Origin: Actinomycetes bacterium
Lineage (GTDB): Bacteria > Actinomycetota > Actinomycetes > Mycobacteriales > Mycobacteriaceae
Length of the DNA stretch: 32,982 nucleotides
Direction of reading: 5' to 3'
Assembly: GCA_023404955.1 (NCBI GenBank)
Contig: JAEXZY010000015.1
Location: 1-32,982 of the forward strand
This document shows positions 1-8,527 of this stretch, piece after piece. A program made the position numbers and the translations under genes. The stretch's first letter is position 1; each line of letters starts with the position of its first letter. The notes beneath the pieces are model-generated. The model was not told the origin of the DNA. It was given only the letters and a program-made list of their open reading frames with translations, and ran no database searches.

Positions 1-509
1 GCACCCGGGGGCAGCCCCGGCACCACCGCACCGGGGGGCAGACCGGGGACCGCGCCGGCCGGCGGCGCACCAGGAGCTCCCGGGGGCGCGCCCGCAGGAC
101 CGGCCTGCTCAGGCGGCCCCTGACCGGCCGCCGGGATCGCGTGGATGACGGGACGGATGTAGAGCCGCGCCGTCTGCCCCAGATTGCGAGCCTCACTGGT
201 GTCGTTGCCGGGCACCGTGATCACCAGGTTCTGGCCGTCGATGATCACCTCGGAGCCGGACACGCCGAGACCGTCGACGCGCGCGCTGATGATCTGCTGC
301 GCCTGATTGAGGGCGTCGCGCGACGGCGGCGACCCGTCCGGGGTGCGGGCGGTCAGCGTGACGCGCGTGCCGCCCTGCAGGTCGATACCGAGTTTGGGCT
401 CGGCCTTCTTGTCACCGGTGAGGAACACCAGCAGGTAGGCACCGATCAGCAATGCCAGGAACAGGGCCAGGTAGCGGGCAGCATGCACCGGCGTCGAAGA
501 CGATGCCAC
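1..509 (-). CDS. secD: Protein translocase subunit SecD, N-terminal part (runs off window)
   Basis: SecD is the membrane subunit that, with SecF, uses the proton gradient to help SecYEG/SecA complete export. Only the first 169 codons or so are present. The reading frame starts at a GTG (509-507) and encodes MASSSTPVHAARYL, then one hydrophobic segment (about residues 12-30), then a periplasmic part with KLGIDLQGGTRVTLTA. This is the D-L-x-GG-x-x motif typical of SecD first periplasmic domains. From about residue 130 the protein enters a proline/glycine/alanine-rich linker (repeated PGLPPGA units), seen in mycobacterial SecD. A GAGGAG motif lies 11 nt before the GTG, which is rather far. yajC lies 86 bp upstream on the same strand, the usual yajC-secD-secF order. 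The C-terminal membrane domain is outside the window. Confidence 0.93.
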   Translation of the reverse strand, partial: MASSSTPVHAARYLALFLALLIGAYLLVFLTGDKKAEPKLGIDLQGGTRVTLTARTPDGSPPSRDALNQAQQIISARVDGLGVSGSEVIIDGQNLVITVPGNDTSEARNLGQTARLYIRPVIHAIPAAGQGPPEQAGPAGAPPGAPGAPPAGAVPGLPPGAVVPGLPPG

Positions 510-595
510 GTCTCTACAGTCTCCTCGGGGTCAGGTCGTCAAGTACCGCGACGGCGCGCAGTGACCCGCAAAGGGTACGTGCCGCGGCTGATGCG

Positions 596-955
596 TCAGC
601 TGTCAGTCTTGGTGTTCGGCCGTTCGGTCAGCTCGGTGGCACCGGAAGCGGGCTCGGCCGGGAAGTCGTCTGCGGTGTCCGCATCGAGCTCGTCGGCATC
701 GTCGGTGATGCGGTCCCGCACCGCGAGCTTCATCCAGGTGGTGACCACGCCCGGCGCAATCTCCAGCTGCACCTCGTCGTCGGTGATGCCGGTGATCCGC
801 CCCCGGATGCCCGAGGTGGTGTGCACCTCGTCGCCGATGGTCAGCGATTCGTGCAGGTCGATGGTGGCCTGCATCGCCTTCTTCTGGCGCCGGGACGCGA
901 AGTACATGAAGGCGCCCATGATGATGAGCAGGGGCAGGAAGATGACCAAATCCAT
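596..955 (-). CDS. yajC: Sec translocase accessory subunit YajC
   Basis: YajC is a small single-span membrane protein that associates with SecDF. The 119-residue product begins MDLVIFLPLLIIMGAF: one N-terminal membrane helix (about residues 3-19), then the basic RRQKKAMQA stretch and the conserved core (LTIGDEVHTTSGIRGRI) typical of the family. The C-terminal 40 residues are acidic and low in complexity, as is common in actinobacterial YajC. I chose the ATG at 955 because it places the membrane segment at the very N-terminus and has AGAAGAGA about 10 nt upstream; a longer frame back to 1141 adds only shadow-like residues. It is transcribed with secD (86 bp apart) and divergent from gabT. Confidence 0.93.
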   Translation of the reverse strand: MDLVIFLPLLIIMGAFMYFASRRQKKAMQATIDLHESLTIGDEVHTTSGIRGRITGITDDEVQLEIAPGVVTTWMKLAVRDRITDDADELDADTADDFPAEPASGATELTERPNTKTDS

Positions 956-1193
956 GGCAGCAGTGTCTCTTCTGTTTCGTTGCGGTCTGTTTTCTCGGCG
1001 GCCCCTGTCGAACCCGTCGGAGGGCCGCCCACATGAAGGAATTCGTTGACCAGTGTGCCATTGCGGGCGCCCCACCTGTCTTCCCCCGCCGCACGGCATC
1101 ATCCGCCGACGGATTTCGTCGCCCAAATCGCCGTCGACCACCGAACCCGGTGCATCGACCCCCGGTTCTCGACGGATCGGTGGGGGGACCGAC

Positions 1194-1230
1194 TAGGCTC
1201 GGGAGGTCAGCGGCCCATCGTCACAGGAGG
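1194..1230 (+). promoter_or_regulatory. Candidate gabT promoter -10 and ribosome binding site
   Basis: TAGGCT at 1194-1199 fits the mycobacterial TANNNT -10 pattern. A strong AGGAGG at 1225-1230 sits 8 nt before the TTG start at 1239. No convincing -35 was seen. The rest of the 283-bp divergent region 956-1238 shows no other clear element. Confidence 0.4.
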
Positions 1231-1238
1231 TCCTTGAG

Positions 1239-2582
1239 TTGAGCGCTCTCGAACAGAGCCGCCACCTCGCCACCGCCATCCCCGGCCCGCGCTCGCAAGA
1301 GCTGATCGCGCGCAAGACGGCGGCCGTCGCGAACGGGGTCGGCAACACCATGCCCGTCTACGCGGCACGCGCATTCGGCGGCATCATCGAAGACGTCGAC
1401 GGCAACCGGCTCATCGACATGGGCTCGGGCATCGCGGTCACCACGGTCGGCAACGCGTCACCACGCGTGGTCGAGGCGGTGCGCGAGCAGGCCGCCCAGT
1501 TCACGCACACCTGCTTCATGGTGACGCCCTACGAGGGGTATGTCGCGGTGGCCGAGGCGTTGAACCGGCTCACCCCCGGCGACGGGGACAAGCGCTCGGC
1601 ACTGTTCAACTCGGGGTCAGAGGCCGTCGAGAACGCCATCAAGATCGCCCGCACCTACACCGGCAGGCAGGCCGTCGTGTCGTTCGACCACGCCTACCAC
1701 GGCCGGACCAACCTCACGATGGCACTGACCGCCAAGTCGATGCCGTACAAGCACGGTTTCGGCCCGTTCGCCCCCGAGATCTATCGCGCCCCGCTGTCCT
1801 ATCCGTTCCGCGACGCGGAGTTCGGCGGCAAAGAGCTCGCCACCGACGGTGAGCTCGCCGCCCGCCGAGCCATCACGATGATGGACAAGCAGGTGGGCGC
1901 CGCCAACCTCGCCGCGGTGATCATCGAGCCCATCCAGGGCGAGGGCGGATTCATCGTGCCCGCCGAGGGCTTCCTGCCCACGCTGCTGCAGTGGTGCCGG
2001 GACAACGGCGTGGTGTTCATCGCCGACGAGGTGCAGACCGGCTTCGCGCGCACCGGCGCGATGTTCGCCTGCGAGCACGAGGGCATCGTTCCCGATTTGA
2101 TCGTGACCGCCAAGGGCATCGCCGGCGGCATGCCGCTGTCCGCGGTGACGGGTAGCACCGAGATCATGGACGCCCCTCACGTCGGCGGCCTGGGCGGCAC
2201 CTACGGCGGCAACCCCGTTGCCTGCGCGGCGGCGCTGGCCACGATTGCGACGATCGAGGACGACGGTCTCGTGGCGCGCGCCCGCGAGATCGAGGTGCTG
2301 ATGAAGGACCGCCTCGGCCGGTTGCAGGCCGAGGACGATCGCATCGGCGATGTGCGTGGGCGCGGCGCGATGATCGCGGTCGAACTGGTGAAGGCGGGCA
2401 CTCTCGAGCCCGACGCAGACCTGACGAAGAAGCTGAGCACGGCGGCGCACCAGGCCGGTGTCATCGTGCTGACGTGCGGCACGTTCGGCAACGTCCTGCG
2501 CTTCCTGCCCCCGCTGACAATCAGCGACGAGCTGCTCAACGAAGCCCTCGATGTCCTCGAGTTGCTGCTGCGCGACATGTGA
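1239..2582 (+). CDS. gabT: 4-aminobutyrate aminotransferase
   Basis: This is a class III PLP-dependent aminotransferase of 447 residues. It is predicted to convert 4-aminobutyrate plus 2-oxoglutarate to succinate semialdehyde plus glutamate in the cytosol. The sequence shows the cofactor-binding NSGSEAVENAIKIAR segment, the aromatic-stacking SFDHAYHGRT segment, the IIEPIQGEGGF motif, the IADEVQTGFARTG segment with the PLP-binding aspartate, and VTAKGIAGGMPLSA with the Schiff-base lysine at residue 292. The length matches GabT. The start is a TTG at 1239, supported by AGGAGG 8 nt upstream; no ATG or GTG fits as well. The next gene downstream, 231 bp away on the same strand, is the carboxylic acid reductase; gabT-fadD9 is also the order in M. 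tuberculosis. Family-level function is secure, but exact substrate preference among omega-amino acids is inferred. Confidence 0.93.
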   Translation: MSALEQSRHLATAIPGPRSQELIARKTAAVANGVGNTMPVYAARAFGGIIEDVDGNRLIDMGSGIAVTTVGNASPRVVEAVREQAAQFTHTCFMVTPYEGYVAVAEALNRLTPGDGDKRSALFNSGSEAVENAIKIARTYTGRQAVVSFDHAYHGRTNLTMALTAKSMPYKHGFGPFAPEIYRAPLSYPFRDAEFGGKELATDGELAARRAITMMDKQVGAANLAAVIIEPIQGEGGFIVPAEGFLPTLLQWCRDNGVVFIADEVQTGFARTGAMFACEHEGIVPDLIVTAKGIAGGMPLSAVTGSTEIMDAPHVGGLGGTYGGNPVACAAALATIATIEDDGLVARAREIEVLMKDRLGRLQAEDDRIGDVRGRGAMIAVELVKAGTLEPDADLTKKLSTAAHQAGVIVLTCGTFGNVLRFLPPLTISDELLNEALDVLELLLRDM

Positions 2583-2613
2583 GTCACAGCTAACAGCGGA
2601 CCGGGCCTCGCAC

Positions 2614-2640
2614 CGTCACACTGGCGCGCTTATTGTGACG
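2614..2640. repeat. Inverted repeat downstream of gabT
   Basis: CGTCACA (2614-2620) and TGTGACG (2634-2640) form a perfect 7+7 inverted repeat with a 13-nt loop, beginning 31 bases after the gabT stop. No T-run follows. It could be a weak terminator or a protein-binding site. Confidence 0.3.
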
Positions 2641-2738
2641 TAGGCCACGGTCAATGCTGTTATCGAGCCGACGCGTCCTGTCTGCTCGGCGATTCACAGC
2701 AACCTGACAGCGGCAGAACGCCATTCTTCGGAATACGC

Positions 2739-2760
2739 TTAGTTTTACTAACGTAGTTTT
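2739..2760. promoter_or_regulatory. AT-rich repeated motif in carboxylic acid reductase promoter region
   Basis: A very AT-rich patch in a GC-rich region. It contains two direct copies of TAGTTTT (2740-2746 and 2754-2760, spaced 14 bp start to start). These are woven into two small inverted repeats: TTAGT-TTT-ACTAA (2739-2751) and ACTA-ACG-TAGT (2747-2757). TACGCT (2734-2739) is a possible -10. The patch lies 54 bp before the reductase ATG, and GAAGGA at 2802-2807 is the ribosome binding site. Likely a promoter/operator; the regulator is unknown. Confidence 0.45.
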
Positions 2761-2813
2761 TGGGTGGACGCGCGATTGCGCCCCTACCGACACATTGTTC
2801 CGAAGGATTACTG

Positions 2814-5800
2814 ATGCCGACTGATACCCAAGAAGAACGACTCGCCCGCCGCATCGCCGATCTGACGGCCACCGACTCTCAGTTCGCCGCAGCGCTGCCG
2901 GATGAGACCATCGCCGAGGCCATCGAGCGCCCGGAAATGCGCCTGCCGGACATCATCGCCACCGTGTTCGACGGGTACGCCGACCGGCCCGCCCTCGGCC
3001 AGCGCGCCGTCCGCCTGGTGGCCGACCCGCAGACCGGACGCACCGAGGCCCAGCTCCTCCCCCACTTCGAGACCATCACCTACGCCGAGCTGTCGACGCG
3101 CATCCACCATCTGCTCAATGCACTGACCGACGTGGACCCCGGCGATCGCGTCGCCATCCTGGGCTTCACCAGCGTGGACTACACCGTGATCGACACGACG
3201 CTCGTGCTGGCCGGCGCTGTCTCGGTGCCGCTGCAGACCAGCGCCCCGGCAGCCACGCTGCGGCCGATCGTCGCCGAGACCGAGCCGGTGGTGTTCGCCG
3301 CGTCCGTCGACCATCTCGCCGATGCGGTGGAATTGGTCTCTGACGCCGAGTCGGTGGGCCGCCTCATCGTCTTCGATTACCGGGCCGAGGTCGACGACCA
3401 CCGCGACGCGGTCGCCGATGCGCGCGCCCGCCTCGCCGATGCCGGCCGCTCGATCGAGCTCGTCACGCTGCCCGAGGTGCTCGCCCATGGCGCGACACTG
3501 CCTGCGGCACAGCCGTTCACCTCACCCGACGAGGATCCGCTGCTGCTGCTGATCTACACCTCCGGCAGCACGGGCGCCCCCAAGGGCGCGATGTACCCGG
3601 AGCGTCTCATCACCAACGCATGGCGCCGGTCCGGCCGCTCGGCATGGGGCGGCGAGCAGACCACGCCGTCGATCACGCTGAACTTCATGCCGATGAGCCA
3701 CATGATGGGGCGCGGTCTCCTCTACGGCACCCTGGGCGCCGGCGGGACAGCGTATTTCGCTGCGCGCAGCGATCTTTCGACCTTCCTCGACGATCTGGCC
3801 CTGGTCCGGCCGACACAGCTGACCTTCGTCCCGCGCATCTGGGACACCATCGCCGCCGAGGTGGCCAAGGAAACCGAGCGCCGCTCCGACGACCTCGCAG
3901 ACGTCTATGCCGACCTACGCCAGAGCCTCCTCGGCGGCCGCCACGTGATGGCGATGTCGGGCTCGGCGCCGCTCTCACCGGAGATGCGGTCCTTCGTCGA
4001 AGACCTCATCGACATCCACCTGACCGACGGCTACGGCTCGACCGAAGCCGGAGCGGTGTTCGTCGACGGACAGGTGCAGCGTCCCCCGGTGATCGACTAC
4101 AAACTCGTCGACGTCCCGGATCTGGGCTACTTCACCACCGACCGTCCGCACCCGCGCGGCGAGCTGCTGGTGAAATCCGAGACCCTGTTCCCCGGGTACT
4201 ACAAGCGGCCCGAGGTCACCGCCGAGATGTTCGACGGCGACGGCTATTACCGCACCGGCGACGTGGTCGCCGAGACCGGCCCCGACCAGCTGGTCTATCT
4301 CGACCGCCGCAACAACGTGCAGAAGCTCTCACAGGGCGAGTTCGTCACCGTCTCCAAGTTGGAAGCGGTCTTCGGTGACAGCCCGCTGATTCGGCAGATC
4401 TACGTGTACGGCAACAGCGCCCGGTCTTATCTGCTGGCAGTCGTCGTGCCGACCGAGGACGTGCTGGGTCGCGACGACGCGAAGGCGCTGATCGCCGAAT
4501 CGGTGCAGGACGTCGCCCGCGCGGCCGGACTGCAGTCCTACGAGATCCCCCGCGACTTCCTGATCGAGCCGACCCCGTTCACGCTGGAGAACGGCCTGCT
4601 GACCGGTATCCGCAAGCTGGCCCGGCCGAAGCTCAAGGAGCGTTACGGCGATCAGCTCGAGGCTCTCTATGCCGAACTGGCCGACGGGCAGGCCGACGAG
4701 ATGCGCGCACTGCGCGCCGACGGCGCCAACCGTCCCGTGCTCGAGACCGTCGGCCGCGCCGCGGCCGCCCTGCTCGGCACTGCGGCCACCGATGTGCAGC
4801 CCGACGCCCACTTCACCGACCTCGGTGGAGACTCGTTGTCGGCCTTGACATTCGGCAACCTGTTGCGCGACATCTTCGATGTCGAGGTGCCCGTGGGCGT
4901 GATCGTGAGTCCCGCCACCGACCTGGCCTCCCTGGCCGCCTACATCGAGGCGCAGCGACAGCCCGGCGCGAAGCGGCCCACCTTCACCGCCGTGCACGGC
5001 GCGGGTGCCACCGAGGCCCGCGCCAGCGATCTGACGCTGGACAAGTTCATCGATGCCGAAACACTCTCTGCTGCACCGTCGTTGCCGGCGCCCAGCACCG
5101 AGGTCCGCACCGTGCTGCTGACCGGCGCCACCGGCTTCTTGGGCCGCTACCTGGCCCTGGACTGGCTGGAGCGGATGGACCTCGTCGACGGAAAGGTGAT
5201 CTGCCTGGTCCGTGCCAAAGACGACGACGCCGCGCGGGCCCGCCTCGACGCGACGTTCGACAGAGGCGACGAGACGCTGGTCGAGCACTACCGAGCACTG
5301 GCCGCCGATCATCTCGAAGTGCTGGCCGGTGACAAGGGCCAAGCCGACCTCGGCCTGGATCCGCAGGTCTGGCAGCGCCTGGCCGACACCGTAGATCTCA
5401 TCGTCGATCCGGCTGCGCTGGTCAACCACGTCCTGCCCTACAGCGAGCTGTTCGGCCCCAATGCCGTTGGCACCGCGGAGCTCATTCGCCTCGCTCTGAC
5501 CACGCGGCAGAAGCCGTTCGCGTACGTCTCGACCATCGGCGTCGGCGCCGGCATCGAGCCCGGCAACTTCATCGAGGACGGCGACATCCGGCAGATCAGC
5601 GCCGTGCGGGCGATCGACGACAGTTACGCCAACGGCTACTCGAACAGCAAGTGGGCCGGCGAGGTCCTGCTGCGCGAGGCCCACGACCTATGCGGGCTGC
5701 CGGTCTCGGTGTTCCGCTGCGACATGATCCTGGCCGACACCACCTACGCCGGCCAGCTGAACCTCCCGGACATGTTCACCCGGTTGATCTTCAGCCTCGT

Positions 5801-6308
5801 CGCAACGGGCGTGGCGCCGGAGTCGTTCTACCGGCTCGACGCCGATGGCCAACGGCCGCGCGCCCACTACGACGGGCTACCGGTCGAGTTCATCGCCGAA
5901 GCGATCTCGACGCTGGGCGCCGCTGTGGCCCGCGAGTCGGACACCGGATTCGAGACCTACCACGTGATGAACCCGTACGACGACGGCATCGGCCTCGACG
6001 AGTTCGTCGACTGGCTGATCGAGGCCGGCTACCCGGTGCACCGGGTTGGCGACTACGCCACCTGGCTCACTCGGTTCACCGCCGCGATCAACGCGCTGCC
6101 CGAGCGCAAGCGTCAGGCATCGCTGCTGCCGCTGCTACACAACTACCAGCAGCCGGAGACCCCGATCCCGGGCTCCATCGCACCCACCGACCGGTTCCGG
6201 GCGGCGGTGCAGGAGGCCAAGATCGGGGCCGACAAGGACATCCCGCACATCACGCCCGCGGTGATCGTCCAGTACGTCTCCAACCTGGAGCTGCTGGGAC
6301 TGCTGTAG
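2814..6308 (+). CDS. car: Carboxylic acid reductase (FadD9-type, adenylation-carrier-reductase)
   Basis: This 1164-residue enzyme reduces a carboxylic acid to its aldehyde using ATP and NADPH. Domains in order: an AMP-forming adenylation domain (about 1-650) with LIYTSGSTGAPKGAMYP near residue 246, the SGSAPLS and DGYGSTEAG segments, and YYRTGDVV; a phosphopantetheine carrier domain with DLGGDSLSALTF, attachment serine at residue 674; and a thioester reductase domain (from about 765) with the NADPH-binding TGATGFLGRYL at 770-780 and the catalytic YxxxK (Tyr942, Lys946, in YSNSKWAGE). The length agrees with characterised CARs (about 1170). The ATG at 2814 has GAAGGA 6 nt upstream, so the upstream 18 codons to 2760 are not used. 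A phosphopantetheinyl transferase is needed in trans and is not in this window. It ends one base before the convergent gene at 6310. The substrate range cannot be read from the sequence. Confidence 0.95.
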   Translation: MPTDTQEERLARRIADLTATDSQFAAALPDETIAEAIERPEMRLPDIIATVFDGYADRPALGQRAVRLVADPQTGRTEAQLLPHFETITYAELSTRIHHLLNALTDVDPGDRVAILGFTSVDYTVIDTTLVLAGAVSVPLQTSAPAATLRPIVAETEPVVFAASVDHLADAVELVSDAESVGRLIVFDYRAEVDDHRDAVADARARLADAGRSIELVTLPEVLAHGATLPAAQPFTSPDEDPLLLLIYTSGSTGAPKGAMYPERLITNAWRRSGRSAWGGEQTTPSITLNFMPMSHMMGRGLLYGTLGAGGTAYFAARSDLSTFLDDLALVRPTQLTFVPRIWDTIAAEVAKETERRSDDLADVYADLRQSLLGGRHVMAMSGSAPLSPEMRSFVEDLIDIHLTDGYGSTEAGAVFVDGQVQRPPVIDYKLVDVPDLGYFTTDRPHPRGELLVKSETLFPGYYKRPEVTAEMFDGDGYYRTGDVVAETGPDQLVYLDRRNNVQKLSQGEFVTVSKLEAVFGDSPLIRQIYVYGNSARSYLLAVVVPTEDVLGRDDAKALIAESVQDVARAAGLQSYEIPRDFLIEPTPFTLENGLLTGIRKLARPKLKERYGDQLEALYAELADGQADEMRALRADGANRPVLETVGRAAAALLGTAATDVQPDAHFTDLGGDSLSALTFGNLLRDIFDVEVPVGVIVSPATDLASLAAYIEAQRQPGAKRPTFTAVHGAGATEARASDLTLDKFIDAETLSAAPSLPAPSTEVRTVLLTGATGFLGRYLALDWLERMDLVDGKVICLVRAKDDDAARARLDATFDRGDETLVEHYRALAADHLEVLAGDKGQADLGLDPQVWQRLADTVDLIVDPAALVNHVLPYSELFGPNAVGTAELIRLALTTRQKPFAYVSTIGVGAGIEPGNFIEDGDIRQISAVRAIDDSYANGYSNSKWAGEVLLREAHDLCGLPVSVFRCDMILADTTYAGQLNLPDMFTRLIFSLVATGVAPESFYRLDADGQRPRAHYDGLPVEFIAEAISTLGAAVARESDTGFETYHVMNPYDDGIGLDEFVDWLIEAGYPVHRVGDYATWLTRFTAAINALPERKRQASLLPLLHNYQQPETPIPGSIAPTDRFRAAVQEAKIGADKDIPHITPAVIVQYVSNLELLGLL

Positions 6309-6309
6309 A

Positions 6310-6993
6310 TCAGTGATGCACCAGGTTGCGGTCGCGCCGGCCACCGAACAGGCGGCTGCGCAGACCGCGCCGGGGTGCCCGCTCCTGCGGATCGACCACC
6401 TCGGTGGGCTGCGCGCCCACCGGGGTGGTCGCAGTCCGATCGGTCACCGGCACAGGACCGGTGTGGGTTCCACCGTCGACGACGGCCGGGCGGCTGGCGT
6501 ATTCGACGTCACGAACGCTGCGCACCGAGACTCGGCCCAGCGCGAGCGCACCGAGGAAGATGATCACCGCGCCGAGGCCGTAGAAGTAGGTCAGGTCGAG
6601 CCAGACCCGCTTGGTCTCGGTGTCGGCGACGGGCGCGCCGGCGTCGCCGAGCCCGAGCGGGCCCGCCAGGGCCCGGCCGATCACGAACCAGGCACCGCCG
6701 GCCACGCTCAGCCAGCTGCCGAGCACGGCGGTCGCGCGGTTACGCGAGGTGAGCAGGAACAGACCGCCGAGAACCGTGACGATGCCGGGCAGCACTTCGA
6801 GCCAGCCACGACCGGTGGTCCACGTCCACGCCTGGTCGGGCGTGAACGCGAAGTCGAAATTCGGCCCGATGAACGGGACCAGGGCGCCCCACAGACCGAG
6901 CAGGATGAGCAGGAAGCCGCTGGCGGCGCCGCGGCTGCGGGGAATGGTCATCCGTCCACCGCGGGGACGGTCTGGATGCTGGGTTCCGATCAT
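6310..6993 (-). CDS. Four-helix membrane protein of unknown function
   Basis: I do not recognise a named family. The 227-residue protein has four predicted membrane helices (about residues 24-43, 66-82, 88-107 and 134-153). Between the first two helices is a Trp-rich loop (FAFTPDQAWTWTTGRGW), probably extracytoplasmic, and the protein ends in a long Arg-rich hydrophilic tail (about 155-227, with RAPRRGLRSRLFGGRRDR). The start at 6993 (MIGTQHPDRP) is chosen because AAGGAGG lies 4 nt upstream; an ATG 14 codons further in (MTIPRSRG) is an alternative. It converges on the carboxylic acid reductase with a single intervening base, so no separate terminator fits between the stops. In M. tuberculosis this spot (between fadD9 and ruvB) holds a PE_PGRS gene, from memory. 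Confidence 0.8.
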   Translation of the reverse strand: MIGTQHPDRPRGGRMTIPRSRGAASGFLLILLGLWGALVPFIGPNFDFAFTPDQAWTWTTGRGWLEVLPGIVTVLGGLFLLTSRNRATAVLGSWLSVAGGAWFVIGRALAGPLGLGDAGAPVADTETKRVWLDLTYFYGLGAVIIFLGALALGRVSVRSVRDVEYASRPAVVDGGTHTGPVPVTDRTATTPVGAQPTEVVDPQERAPRRGLRSRLFGGRRDRNLVHH

Positions 6994-7064
6994 GATGCCT
7001 CCTTGTGACGTGCGCACAGGAGTACCCCCGCCTCACCAGCGGTAACCGGGGCGGAATTCGATCG

Positions 7065-7451
7065 TTACAGGGTCGAGCCCAGTACGAGCAGCACGATCGC
7101 GATCAGCGGCAGCGTGCCCTGGATCACCGCCGGACGGGCCTTGTCCCGCGCCGAGGCCACCAGCACGACCGCCGCTGCCAGCATCGACCCCAGCCCGGCG
7201 TAGAGCAGCGCAGCGCCCACGTCATCGGAGCCTGTGGCCGTCGCGACGATGCCGGCCACTGTCACGATCGCCAGGAACAGGTTGTAGAAGCCCTGGTTGA
7301 GCGCCATCAGGCGGGTGGTCTGCGCGTCCTCCTCGCTGACCCCGAACACCGCCCGTGTGCGCGGCGACGTCCAAGTCAGGGATTCCATCACGAAGATGTA
7401 GACGTGCAGGATCGCGGCGAGCGCCGCGACGACCAGTGCTGCGGCGATCAC
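7065..7451 (-). CDS. DUF1304-family membrane protein, translationally coupled to ruvB
   Basis: A 128-residue integral membrane protein with four hydrophobic segments. It matches the DUF1304 family pattern: an N-terminal helix followed by HVYIFVMESLTWT, then NQGFYNLFLAIV in the middle. The family has no established biochemical role. The start is the GTG at 7451, which overlaps the ruvB stop codon in a GTGA arrangement (7448-7451). A longer frame to 7589 exists but lies inside ruvB and reads like shadow sequence (Pro/Arg/Gly-rich). The overlap implies co-translation with ruvB and places this protein in the SOS-controlled ruvC operon. Whether it has any role in DNA repair is unknown; it may simply have been captured by the operon. 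Confidence 0.85.
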   Translation of the reverse strand: MIAAALVVAALAAILHVYIFVMESLTWTSPRTRAVFGVSEEDAQTTRLMALNQGFYNLFLAIVTVAGIVATATGSDDVGAALLYAGLGSMLAAAVVLVASARDKARPAVIQGTLPLIAIVLLVLGSTL

Positions 7452-8527
7452 TCGAACAGCCCCGGCTGGCCAAGTGCCCCCGCCCCGTTGGGCGGCGTCA
7501 TACCCAGATGGGTCCAGGCCAGCCGGGTCGCGACCCGGCCGCGCGGGGTGCGGGCAATCATGCCTGCCCGCACCAGGAACGGCTCGCACACTTCTTCCAC
7601 GGTGGTAGCTTCCTCCCCCACCGCCACCGCCAGAGTCGACACGCCGACCGGCCCACCCCCGAAACTCCGGGTCAGTGCCGACAGCACGGCCCGATCCAGA
7701 CGGTCCAGTCCGAGCTCGTCGACGTCATAGACCTCCAGCGCGTACTTGGCGATGTCGCGGGTAATCACGCCGTCGGCACGGACCTCGGCGTAGTCGCGGA
7801 CCCGGCGCAACAACCGGTTGGCGATGCGTGGCGTTCCCCGCGAGCGGCGGGCGATCTCAGCACCGGCTTCGCCACCCAGCTCGATACCGAGGATGCCGGC
7901 CGAGCGGGCCAGCACCCGTTCCAGTTCCGCCGGCTCGTAGAAATCCATGTGCGCGGTGAAACCGAAGCGGTCACGCAACGGCCCGGTCAGCGCGCCCGAC
8001 CGGGTGGTCGCTCCGACCAGTGTGAACGGCGCCACCTCCAACGGAATCGACGTGGCACCAGGCCCTTTGCCGACGACGACGTCGACGCGGAAGTCCTCCA
8101 TCGCGAGGTAGAGCATCTCCTCCGCCGGGCGCGCGATCCGGTGGATCTCGTCGATGAACAGCACGTCGTGCTCGACGAGGTTGGACAGCATCGCGGCCAG
8201 ATCTCCCGCCCGCTCGAGCGCCGGACCCGACGTGAGGCGCAGCGAGGAACCCAACTCGGCCGCGATGATCATGGCCAGCGACGTCTTGCCCAGGCCCGGC
8301 GGCCCGGACAGCAGGATGTGGTCCGGCGTCCCGCCACGATTCTTCGCGCCCTCGAGCACCAGCTGCAGCTGCTCGCGCACGCGGGGCTGGCCGATGAACT
8401 CACCGAGCGAGCGCGGGCGCAGGCTCGCGTCGATATCGCCTTCGCCGACCGTCAGCGCCGGGGACACCTCCCGCTCGTCGGCGTCCGCGCCCGACCCGTC
8501 GTGGTCTCCGCTGGCTCGGCCCATCAC
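7448..8527 (-). CDS. ruvB: Holliday junction branch-migration ATPase RuvB
   Basis: RuvB is the AAA+ hexameric motor that drives branch migration of Holliday junctions bound by RuvA. The 359-residue sequence shows Walker A GPPGLGKT (75-82), Walker B/DExH-like FIDEIHR (around 124-129), the sensor segment LVGATTRSG, the arginine-containing GPLRDRFG, and the C-terminal winged-helix region (SFGGGPVGVSTLAVAVGEE). The start is GTG at 8527 or the adjacent ATG at 8524. Both overlap the ruvA stop (TGATG), so translation is coupled to ruvA. The first 25 residues are an acidic, poorly conserved extension common in actinobacterial RuvB. Expected to be induced with ruvC and ruvA by DNA damage. Confidence 0.97.
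   Translation of the reverse strand: MMGRASGDHDGSGADADEREVSPALTVGEGDIDASLRPRSLGEFIGQPRVREQLQLVLEGAKNRGGTPDHILLSGPPGLGKTSLAMIIAAELGSSLRLTSGPALERAGDLAAMLSNLVEHDVLFIDEIHRIARPAEEMLYLAMEDFRVDVVVGKGPGATSIPLEVAPFTLVGATTRSGALTGPLRDRFGFTAHMDFYEPAELERVLARSAGILGIELGGEAGAEIARRSRGTPRIANRLLRRVRDYAEVRADGVITRDIAKYALEVYDVDELGLDRLDRAVLSALTRSFGGGPVGVSTLAVAVGEEATTVEEVCEPFLVRAGMIARTPRGRVATRLAWTHLGMTPPNGAGALGQPGLFE

Noticed and set aside
2614..2640. Inverted repeat considered as a CRP site
   Set aside because: The arm order is TCACA then TGTGA, the reverse of the TGTGA-N6-TCACA CRP consensus, and the spacing is 13 rather than 6.
2760..2813. Upstream start for the carboxylic acid reductase
   Set aside because: The ATG at 2814 has a well-spaced GAAGGA. 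The upstream 18 codons include that ribosome binding site and the promoter region.
4329..5684. 451-codon open frame antisense to the carboxylic acid reductase
   Set aside because: It lies inside the conserved carrier and reductase domains, and its residue composition (Gln/Asp/Val/Gly-rich) reflects the complement of GC-rich codons.
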